NCBI GenBank assembly: GCA_945900965.1
Contig: CAMDKM010000022.1
Coordinates: forward strand, 1-51,092
Direction of reading: 5' to 3'
Length of the DNA: 51,092 bases
DNA from: Bordetella parapertussis
Lineage (GTDB): Bacteria > Pseudomonadota > Gammaproteobacteria > Burkholderiales > JACQAP01
The notes beneath the pieces are model-generated. The model was not told the origin of the DNA. It did no database searches and saw only the letters and a program-made list of their open reading frames with translations. Numbering within the stretch: the stretch's first letter is position 1; each line of letters starts with the position of its first letter. Below, piece after piece: positions 44,985-51,092 of the stretch. The translations under genes and the position numbers were made by a program.

Positions 44985-46148
44985 TCAGTCCGCCTCCCCG
45001 CGACGATTCGGGCGCGGTCGCTTGCCCACTTTGACCTGAACGCTCATCTCGGTTCGATTGCGACGAATTTTCAGCGAGGCTGACTTGCCCGGCTCCAGGG
45101 CCGCAATCAAGTTCAGCATGCTGGTCGAATCCACTACCGGCTGAGACTCGATTGCCATCAGGATGTCGCCAGGCTTTATCCCGGCGCGATCGGCAGGCCC
45201 CCCGCGCAGCACGCCCGCGATCAGAGTGCCCCGGGAGTCGGTCAGCTTGAAGGACTCGGCAAGTTCCGCGGACAAATCCTGCACCTCGACGCCGATCCAG
45301 CCACGTGTGACGGAGCCGGTCCGGACAATTTGATCCATGACCTGCCGGGCAAGATCGGCCTGAATTGCGAAGCCGATTCCCAGCGAGCCGCCGCTTCGCG
45401 AATAAATCGCGCTGTTGATGCCAACCAGATTGCCTGTTCCGTCGACCAGGGCGCCACCCGAATTACCTGGATTGATGGCGGCGTCGGTCTGAATAAAATT
45501 TTCGAACGTGCTGATGCCGAGGTGACTGCGGCCCAGCGCGCTGACAATACCCATGGTGACGGTCTGGCCAACGCCAAACGGGTTGCCAATCGCCAGGACC
45601 ACATCGCCGACTGCCAGTTTCTCGGGGTTGCCGAATGTTACGGCAGGCAGGCCGGTAAGTTCGACCTTGAGTACCGCGAGGTCGGTCTCGGGGTCGGTGC
45701 CCACTACTTTCGCGGGCGCTTTGCGTCCGTCGGTCAATGCCAGTTCGATCTCATCCGCCGCCTCCACGACGTGATGATTGGTCAGAATGTAGCCCTCGGC
45801 GCCAACAATTACACCCGAACCGAGGCTGGAACTGGGCTGGCTGTCGCTTTCAAGCTGGTCACCGAAGAAGCGTCGGAATATCGGGTCATCCATGAAAGGG
45901 TGCCGGGGGACTTTGACCTCCTTGCTGGTGAAGATGTTTACCACCGAGGGCATGGCTTTTTTGGCCGCCGGTCCCAGCGACATCAGTTGCCCGGGAGCCC
46001 GATCGTCATGGGCGGCTTCCCTGACGGTTATGGTTCCGCCACTGCGAAAACCCAGGGAGACCAGGTTCGGCCGCAGCGTCGCCACGACAAACAGTACCGC
46101 GAGACTGATTGTTACCCATTGCGAAAAAATCAGCCAAAACTTGCGCAT
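44985..46148 (-). CDS. Membrane-anchored Deg-type serine protease with one PDZ domain (DegS/AlgW-like)
   Basis: A 387-residue S1C protease. An uncleaved anchor (about residues 5-24) starts after MRKFW at the ATG at 46148; a longer frame to 46214 adds 22 unlikely residues. The catalytic triad is in TNHHVVEA (His), DPETDLAVLKVE (Asp) and NPGNSGGALV (Ser). One PDZ domain (about 275-370) follows. A single PDZ with an anchor fits the DegS type that cuts anti-sigma factors, but the target here is unknown. The last 12 residues are very basic. Confidence 0.93.
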   Translation of the reverse strand: MRKFWLIFSQWVTISLAVLFVVATLRPNLVSLGFRSGGTITVREAAHDDRAPGQLMSLGPAAKKAMPSVVNIFTSKEVKVPRHPFMDDPIFRRFFGDQLESDSQPSSSLGSGVIVGAEGYILTNHHVVEAADEIELALTDGRKAPAKVVGTDPETDLAVLKVELTGLPAVTFGNPEKLAVGDVVLAIGNPFGVGQTVTMGIVSALGRSHLGISTFENFIQTDAAINPGNSGGALVDGTGNLVGINSAIYSRSGGSLGIGFAIQADLARQVMDQIVRTGSVTRGWIGVEVQDLSAELAESFKLTDSRGTLIAGVLRGGPADRAGIKPGDILMAIESQPVVDSTSMLNLIAALEPGKSASLKIRRNRTEMSVQVKVGKRPRPNRRGEAD

Positions 46149-46342
46149 GTTCGGTGGTCCCTGGACGGTCTTGAATTTCCTCGAGCCCGGTGGATCGACC
46201 GGGAAGTGCCGCATTATTCACCAAATAATTGTCGGCTCAAAGCCGAAAACCCTGCGCAAATGCACGGAATACGGCGATATCATGATGGGCGCCACCTGGA
46301 ATCGCGCCGGGACTTCGAGTACCGCGAGCCGCAACGCCCGGT

Positions 46343-46372
46343 TTGACAAGCCGATCGCGCTTCCAATAGACT
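46343..46372 (+). promoter_or_regulatory. Likely sigma-70 promoter of rplM-rpsI
   Basis: A perfect -35 box TTGACA lies at 46343-46348, then an 18-bp spacer and TAGACT (four of six -10 bases) at 46367-46372. Transcription would start near 46379, about 33 bp before the rplM ATG. The position is right for this ribosomal operon; the -10 assignment is tentative. Confidence 0.5.
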
Positions 46373-46412
46373 ACGCGGCTTTCGTTAAATCCACCCCGTC
46401 GGACCCACTGCC

Positions 46413-46841
46413 ATGAGCACATTTTCCGCCAAGCCGCACGAAGTCAAACGCGATTGGTTCCTTGTCGACGCCAAGGATCGCGTTTTGGGGCGTCTGGCTG
46501 CAGAGATCGCCAAACGTCTACGCGGCAAACACAAGCCGATATTTACCCCGCATGTGGACACCGGGGACTACATTGTTGTAGTCAACGCGGAGAAGCTGCG
46601 GGTCACTGGGAATAAAGGCGATCAGAAGATTTACTATCGGCATTCGACCTACCCTGGCGGCATTTACGCGACCAGTTTTGGCAAGATGCACAGCCGGTTT
46701 CCTGGGCGAGTACTGGAAAAAGCCGTCAAGGGCATGCTGCCCAAGGGTGCGCTGGGTTACGCGATGCTCAAAAAGCTCAAGGTTTATTCCGGCACCGAGC
46801 ACCCGCACGCCGCGCAGCAGCCCCAGAACCTTACAATCTAG
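46413..46841 (+). CDS. rplM: 50S ribosomal protein L13
   Basis: A 142-residue L13. [39 protein letters not shown] and [19 protein letters not shown] are all canonical. It precedes rpsI by 8 bp, the universal order of this ribosomal pair. Confidence 0.98.
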   Translation: MSTFSAKPHEVKRDWFLVDAKDRVLGRLAAEIAKRLRGKHKPIFTPHVDTGDYIVVVNAEKLRVTGNKGDQKIYYRHSTYPGGIYATSFGKMHSRFPGRVLEKAVKGMLPKGALGYAMLKKLKVYSGTEHPHAAQQPQNLTI

Positions 46842-46849
46842 GAATCCTC

Positions 46850-47245
46850 ATGGCAATTTCTCAATACAACTATGGCACCGGCCGGCGCAAGAGCGCGGTG
46901 GCGCGAGTGTTCATCAAGCCCGGCAAAGGCAATATTGTCGTTAATGACAAGCCGGTGGACGAATTTTTCTCGCGCGAGACCGGCCGCATGGTTGTGCGCC
47001 AGCCGCTGGAACTGACCAATCACCTGACTTCCTTCGATATCAAGATCAACGTTCACGGCGGCGGAGAGTCGGGTCAGGCCGGAGCCGTGCGCCACGGGAT
47101 AGCGCGGGCATTGGTGGACCACGATGCTTCGCTGAAACCAACCTTGAGCAAGGCTGGTCTTATTACTCGGGACGCGCGCGAGGTGGAGCGGAAAAAAGTC
47201 GGGCTGCACAAAGCGCGGCGCCGCAAACAGTTCTCTAAGCGTTGA
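46850..47245 (+). CDS. rpsI: 30S ribosomal protein S9
   Basis: A 131-residue S9 including [21 protein letters not shown] and the C-terminal RRRKQFSKR, whose final Lys-Arg reaches the P-site tRNA. It is cotranscribed with rplM and followed by a strong intrinsic terminator. Confidence 0.98.
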   Translation: MAISQYNYGTGRRKSAVARVFIKPGKGNIVVNDKPVDEFFSRETGRMVVRQPLELTNHLTSFDIKINVHGGGESGQAGAVRHGIARALVDHDASLKPTLSKAGLITRDAREVERKKVGLHKARRRKQFSKR

Positions 47246-47267
47246 ACCAAACAGCAATGCTTTTCGG

Positions 47268-47294
47268 AAAAAGCCGCCTTATGGGCGGCTTTTT
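47268..47294 (+). terminator. Intrinsic terminator of rplM-rpsI
   Basis: An 11-bp stem, AAAAAGCCGCC (47268-47278) pairing with GGCGGCTTTTT (47284-47294), has a 5-nt loop and a T-tract that continues TTTTTCGTTT. It lies 23 bp past the rpsI stop. Confidence 0.9.
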
Positions 47295-47354
47295 CGTTTG
47301 CGCAGCCGCGTTCAATAACGATATCATCAAGCCCAATCTAAGTCTTTGGTGCGC

Positions 47355-48383
47355 ATGATAAAAGTAGGCATAGTCGGAGGTACGGGCTACACCGGTGTGG
47401 AGTTGCTGCGAATTCTGGCAAGCCATCCGGGTGTGGAGTTGGCCGCGATTACTTCACGCAAGGAAGCCGGCCTGCCGGTGGCCGATCTGTTTCCCAGCCT
47501 GCGCGGGCGGGTGAATTTGAAATTTTCCGATCCCGCCGATGGCCGCCTGGCGGACTGCGAACTGGTGATTTTTGCCACGCCGAATGGCGTAGCCATGAAC
47601 GAGGCACCGGCGCTGTTGCGCTCCGGGATACGTGTAATAGATCTGGCGGCCGATTTTCGAATCCAGAATATTTCCGAATGGGGAAAATGGTACGGAATGT
47701 CGCACGCCTGTCCGGAACTTGTTGCCGAAGCCGTGTACGGGCTGCCAGAGGTCAATCGGGACAAAATCCGCGGTGCCCGCCTGATCGCCAACCCGGGTTG
47801 TTACCCCACCTCCGTGCAGTTGGGGTTTCTGCCACTCGTGGAATCCGGCGCCATCGACAAAGACCATTTGATCGCGGACGCCAAGTCGGGTGTGAGCGGG
47901 GCCGGTAGAAAAGCCGAGGTCCATATCTTGTTTTCGGAAGCGGCGGATAATTTCAAGGCCTATGGTGTACCGGGACACCGTCATCTGCCGGAAATTGTCC
48001 AGGGCTTGAATCGGGCGGCGGGCGCAGACGTCGGGCTGACCTTCGTGCCCCATCTGATTCCCGCGATACGTGGCATCCATGCCACTTTGTATGGTCGATT
48101 GACGCGGGATATCGATATCCAGGCGCTCTACGAAAAACGCTATGCCGGCGAGGCCTTTGTGGACGTGCTGCCGGCCGGAAGTCACCCCGATATTCGCTCG
48201 GTGCGCGGTGCGAATATGTGCCGGATCGCAATCCACCGACCCCAGAGAGGCAATACCGTGGTGGTGTTGTCTGTGATCGACAACCTCGTCAAGGGCGCGG
48301 CAGGACAGGCGGTACAAAACATGAATCTCATGTTCGGATTTCCTGAAACCCAGGGCCTCGAACACACCGCGCTGATGCCATGA
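47355..48383 (+). CDS. argC: N-acetyl-gamma-glutamyl-phosphate reductase ArgC
   Basis: A 342-residue NADPH-dependent enzyme, the third step of arginine synthesis. The Rossmann motif is [17 protein letters not shown], and the catalytic Cys lies in [16 protein letters not shown] chose the ATG at 47355, which puts the dinucleotide-binding motif at the start; a TTG at 47346 is the alternative. It overlaps the next gene by ATGA. Confidence 0.96.
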   Translation: MIKVGIVGGTGYTGVELLRILASHPGVELAAITSRKEAGLPVADLFPSLRGRVNLKFSDPADGRLADCELVIFATPNGVAMNEAPALLRSGIRVIDLAADFRIQNISEWGKWYGMSHACPELVAEAVYGLPEVNRDKIRGARLIANPGCYPTSVQLGFLPLVESGAIDKDHLIADAKSGVSGAGRKAEVHILFSEAADNFKAYGVPGHRHLPEIVQGLNRAAGADVGLTFVPHLIPAIRGIHATLYGRLTRDIDIQALYEKRYAGEAFVDVLPAGSHPDIRSVRGANMCRIAIHRPQRGNTVVVLSVIDNLVKGAAGQAVQNMNLMFGFPETQGLEHTALMP

Positions 48384-49123
48384 GCCTGTTACGCAACATC
48401 AAACGACAATTCGGGACCGGTGCGTACAAAGTATCGGTCCGGACACATATTCCGTGGTACTGGAGATGGCTGCTTTTTGTCGTACTGGGTGGGCTGGCGG
48501 CGGGTATTGCGCACCTTACCTATGACCTGGGGAGGCAATACGCGGGTTTCGACCACGGCGAGGCACAGCGTGAGCTGGACAAACTTCAGGAGTTGAATAC
48601 CCGACTGCGGGACGAAAATACCGAGTTGCGCAAGGAGGTCGCCAATGCCCAACTCCAGCTTCAGATCGAAATCTCGAACCACGGCAATCTGTCCACGCAA
48701 ATCAAAGGTCTGGCCGAAGAAAATGCATTGCTGAAGGAGGATCTGGCCTTCTTCCAAACCCTGATGGCTTCGGGCGGCGAGCCGGGCGGCGTGAGTATCA
48801 ACCGGTTTCGTGTGCAACCGGATGCGCTTCCGGGCGAATATCGCTATCGCCTGCTGATCGTGCAGTCCAAGCAGCGGGTGAAAGATTTCCATGGACGCAT
48901 GCAGTTTATTGTGGATATCGAGAAGTCAGGTAAATCCGAGGTTGTCAGCTTTCCGCCCGATCAGCAGTCGAGTCAGGCGTATAATCTCGGGTTCAAGTTT
49001 TACCAGCGTGTCGAGGGGACATTTGTCGTACCCCCAGGGGGCACAGTCAAGAAAGTCCAGGTGCGGGTTCTGGAAAACGGCAATCCGGCGCCTGTGGCCA
49101 CACAGTCAGTCACCTTATCCTGA
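48380..49123 (+). CDS. DUF6776-like membrane coiled-coil protein
   Basis: A 247-residue bitopic protein of unknown function. A basic 25-residue N-terminus precedes one membrane helix (about residues 29-50). A coiled-coil follows (about 58-125; [20 protein letters not shown]), then a C-terminal beta-rich domain (about 140-245) with [11 protein letters not shown] and [16 protein letters not shown]. It matches the DUF6776 type as I recall it. It overlaps argC by four bases and precedes a bactofilin by 14 bp, suggesting a joint role at the envelope (inference). Confidence 0.75.
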   Translation: MSLLRNIKRQFGTGAYKVSVRTHIPWYWRWLLFVVLGGLAAGIAHLTYDLGRQYAGFDHGEAQRELDKLQELNTRLRDENTELRKEVANAQLQLQIEISNHGNLSTQIKGLAEENALLKEDLAFFQTLMASGGEPGGVSINRFRVQPDALPGEYRYRLLIVQSKQRVKDFHGRMQFIVDIEKSGKSEVVSFPPDQQSSQAYNLGFKFYQRVEGTFVVPPGGTVKKVQVRVLENGNPAPVATQSVTLS

Positions 49124-49137
49124 TTGGAGCGCAGCAC

Positions 49138-49545
49138 ATGTTCGGAAACAAACCTACGAAACCTCAGAACCGCATCGACAGTCTGGTTGGTTCAGGAACG
49201 GTAGTTGAAGGCAATATTGCATTCAGCGGCGGATTGCGCGTGGATGGGCGCGTAAAAGGCGACGTTTCCGCCTCCGACGAAGAACCCAGTACCCTGGTGC
49301 TAAGCGAAAAGGCTCAAATCGAAGGCCAGATCCGGGTGTCCCACGCCGTGATCAACGGCACGGTAATCGGGCCGGTGCATGGGTCCGAATATGTTGAACT
49401 GCAACCCAAATCGAATGTCACAGGGGACGTGCATTACAAGACGCTGGAAATTCAGCTTGGTGCAGTGGTGCAAGGCAGGTTGGTGCACCAAGAGGGCGAC
49501 CGATCGCAAAAAATCGTGTCGTTAAAAAGTACCGGCGGAGACTGA
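49138..49545 (+). CDS. Bactofilin (polymer-forming cytoskeletal protein)
   Basis: A 135-residue bactofilin with the DUF583 beta-helix core (about residues 14-115): RIDSLVGSGTVVEGNIAFSG is its first rung, and later turns repeat the GxVxGxV pattern (RVDGRVKGDV, LGAVVQGRLV). Bactofilins polymerise without nucleotide and organise cell-shape or peptidoglycan factors. The membrane coiled-coil protein upstream is a plausible partner. Confidence 0.92.
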   Translation: MFGNKPTKPQNRIDSLVGSGTVVEGNIAFSGGLRVDGRVKGDVSASDEEPSTLVLSEKAQIEGQIRVSHAVINGTVIGPVHGSEYVELQPKSNVTGDVHYKTLEIQLGAVVQGRLVHQEGDRSQKIVSLKSTGGD

Positions 49546-49597
49546 TTGTTCTGTGCCGGAAATCGATAGACCGCATCTGGACTCAGGAGATCTCTAA

Positions 49598-49948
49598 ATG
49601 AATGCCGTTGCCGAAATGCCGCCTCCGCTGATTTTTACCGACAGCGCGGCACGCAAAGTCAAGGAACTGATCGAAGAAGAGGGCAATGCCGCCTTGAAAC
49701 TGCGCGTGTTTGTGACGGGCGGCGGGTGTTCGGGTTTTCAGTACGGATTTTCTTTCGACGAAGACATCAATGAAGACGACTCGGCGATGGAAAAGCAGGG
49801 CGTGACCTTGCTGATCGACGCGATGAGTTATCAGTATCTGGCCGGCGCGGAGATCGATTATCAGGAAGGTATCGAGGGCGCCCAATTCGTCATCAAGAAT
49901 CCCAATGCAGCCTCGACCTGCGGTTGCGGCTCATCGTTTTCCGCCTGA
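49598..49948 (+). CDS. erpA: Iron-sulfur cluster insertion protein ErpA
   Basis: A 116-residue A-type Fe-S carrier. The three ligand Cys are in [11 protein letters not shown] and the C-terminal CGCGSSF. AGGAG upstream of the ATG is a good ribosome binding site. ErpA (not IscA or SufA) is suggested by the N-terminus ([20 protein letters not shown]) and by its standing alone next to anmK. Confidence 0.93.
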   Translation: MNAVAEMPPPLIFTDSAARKVKELIEEEGNAALKLRVFVTGGGCSGFQYGFSFDEDINEDDSAMEKQGVTLLIDAMSYQYLAGAEIDYQEGIEGAQFVIKNPNAASTCGCGSSFSA

Positions 49949-49971
49949 TATTGTGAAGTTGAATTTACCGG

Positions 49972-49998
49972 CGAGGCGACAATGTGTCGCCTCGTTTT
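49972..49998 (+). terminator. Intrinsic terminator of erpA
   Basis: CGAGGCGACA (49972-49981) pairs perfectly with TGTCGCCTCG (49985-49994) around a 3-nt loop, followed by TTTTATTT. It lies 23 bp past the erpA stop. The convergent anmK ends just beyond, so it may serve both genes, though the left flank has a weaker U-tract. Confidence 0.9.
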
Positions 49999-50001
49999 AT
50001 T

Positions 50002-51092
50002 TCAGCCGGGATAAATTGCGCCCAAAATTCGATCTCCCCGGGCGCCTGTTACCTCGGCAAGGTTTCCCGCCGTTCGAGTGATGCAGCGTTGTGCGAGCCA
50101 TGCGAAGGCGCAGGCCTCGACCCAATCCGCGCCCACGCCCAGGTCGTCCGTCGCGGCAATGGAATTGCCCGATAACTCCCGTTTTAACTGTTCGACCAGC
50201 GCGCGGTTGTGGGCTCCTCCCCCGCACAGGTAAACCTCCGCCTTCTCGTTTGCCTGCCAACGAACGGCTTTGGCGATGCTCGTGGCCGTTAATTTCAACA
50301 AGGTGGCCTGAACATCTTCGGGCTTTTCCCCGCCGCGAAGACATCGAGACACCCAGTCCAGATTGAAGGTATCCCGCCCGGTACTCTTCGGGGGCGGAAA
50401 GGAGAAGAATTCGAATCCCAGCATGACATCCAGCAAAGAAGGGATGACCTGACCGCCGCCGGCCCAATTGCCATTTTCGTCATAACTTCTACCGAGATGA
50501 CGCTGAATCCATGCGTCGAGAAGGATGTTGCCGGGGCCCGTATCAAAGCCGAGTATCTTTCCGCCCGGCGCGAGGTCGGTGATATTGGCGATCCCGCCGA
50601 TATTGACAATAACGCGGTGCTTTTGGGGGTGGGAAAATACCGCTTGATGAAATGCCGGCACCAGCGGCGCACCTTGGCCACCCGCCGCAATGTCGCGGCT
50701 GCGGAAATCGGATATCACATCGATGCCGGTCAGTTCAGCCAGTAATGCGCTGTTGCCAAGCTGAAGCGTATACCCCAGTTCCGGACGATGCCGGACGGTC
50801 TGACCGTGGCAACCGATCGCGCGTATGGCAGAACTTTTTACATCGGTGTTGCGCAGGAGTTCGGTGACTGCCTTCGCATAGAGCTGGGCGAGCCTGTTGC
50901 TCATCATGGCCGCATCGTGCAATTCGCCGGCACGCGAATCGTGCAGGCCCAGCAACTGCAGCCTCAGGCCTTCGTCATAAGGTAAAAAATGATGCGCGGC
51001 CATGCGGAATTTCCCGCCGGTCAAATCGGCAAGAATCGCATCCACGCCGTCCAGGCTGGTTCCGGACATGAGGCCAATAAAACGATCAACCT
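50002..51092 (-). CDS. anmK: Anhydro-N-acetylmuramic acid kinase AnmK (5' end outside window)
   Basis: At least 363 residues are visible of a kinase that recycles anhydroMurNAc from cell-wall turnover to MurNAc-6-P. GLMSGTSLDGVD is the ATP-binding N-terminus, LGFDTGPGNILLDAW and LCGGGAHNRALV are conserved ASKHA motifs. An ATG at 51069 falls inside the conserved GLMSGTS motif, and the frame upstream (VDRFIGL) still matches the family. The true start must lie past the window edge, so the gene is partial here. Confidence 0.95.
   Translation of the reverse strand, partial: VDRFIGLMSGTSLDGVDAILADLTGGKFRMAAHHFLPYDEGLRLQLLGLHDSRAGELHDAAMMSNRLAQLYAKAVTELLRNTDVKSSAIRAIGCHGQTVRHRPELGYTLQLGNSALLAELTGIDVISDFRSRDIAAGGQGAPLVPAFHQAVFSHPQKHRVIVNIGGIANITDLAPGGKILGFDTGPGNILLDAWIQRHLGRSYDENGNWAGGGQVIPSLLDVMLGFEFFSFPPPKSTGRDTFNLDWVSRCLRGGEKPEDVQATLLKLTATSIAKAVRWQANEKAEVYLCGGGAHNRALVEQLKRELSGNSIAATDDLGVGADWVEACAFAWLAQRCITRTAGNLAEVTGARGDRILGAIYPG

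Noticed and set aside
46232-46246. Hairpin TCGGCT-CAA-AGCCGA upstream of rplM
   Set aside because: The stem is only six base pairs and neither flank gives a clear U-tract, so I do not call it a terminator.

Overview
The window reads as one contiguous chromosomal segment of a G+C-rich Gram-negative bacterium, most likely a betaproteobacterium (Nitrosomonadales/Rhodocyclales-like; this is inference). Three blocks of gene order support that. The first is kdsD-kdsC-lptC-lptA-lptB-rpoN-hpf-ptsN-hprK-rapZ, with HPr kinase next to PTS-Ntr genes. The second is mlaFEDCB-ABC exporter-bolA-murA-hisGDCBHAFIE-HIT-tatABC-protease. The third is rplM-rpsI-argC-(DUF6776-like)-bactofilin-erpA-anmK. No rRNA, tRNA, CRISPR array, prophage or complete insertion sequence was seen.

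Layout. Positions 1-742 hold no intact gene: there are two transposase-tail relics, a 7-bp tandem repeat and a palindromic repeat element. From 743 to 10279 nearly everything is on the minus strand: KDO synthesis and LPS transport (kdsD, kdsC, lptC, lptA, lptB), sigma-54 (rpoN), ribosome hibernation (hpf), PTS-Ntr regulation (ptsN, hprK, rapZ), the flavin prenyltransferase ubiX and a Lon-N-domain protein. Repeat elements fill three of the larger spacers in this cluster. A CPA2 (Kef-type) antiporter diverges at 10394-12382 and ends at a terminator shared with a type IV pilin gene.

Positions 12425-29505 hold an MSHA-like type IV pilus locus. A long minus-strand operon runs response regulator, mshM, mshL, mshN, mshE, mshG, mshI, mshJ, mshK and two large pilin-like proteins. 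Next to its end lie an oppositely oriented membrane histidine kinase and a separate pilin gene with a well-spaced sigma-54 (-24/-12) promoter. The kinase, the NtrC-type regulator, rpoN in the same window and the sigma-54 pilin promoter suggest a dedicated control circuit for the pilus. The two large pilin-like proteins share a Pro-Cys-Pro motif region and look like paralogues, one with a standard prepilin leader and one without.

From 29588 a small inverted-repeat element separates the pilus operon from the plus-strand housekeeping half. That half carries phospholipid transport (mla, without mlaA), an ABC exporter, bolA/ibaG, murA, the full histidine pathway from hisG to hisE, a HIT hydrolase and the Tat translocase. 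A membrane-anchored Deg-type protease lies convergent to tatC. Then come L13/S9, argC, a membrane coiled-coil protein beside a bactofilin, erpA and the edge-truncated, convergent anmK.

The most interesting material is the pilus locus with its private regulation and odd pilin-like cargo. Next is the set of small repeat families, several present in two copies, lodged in operon spacers.
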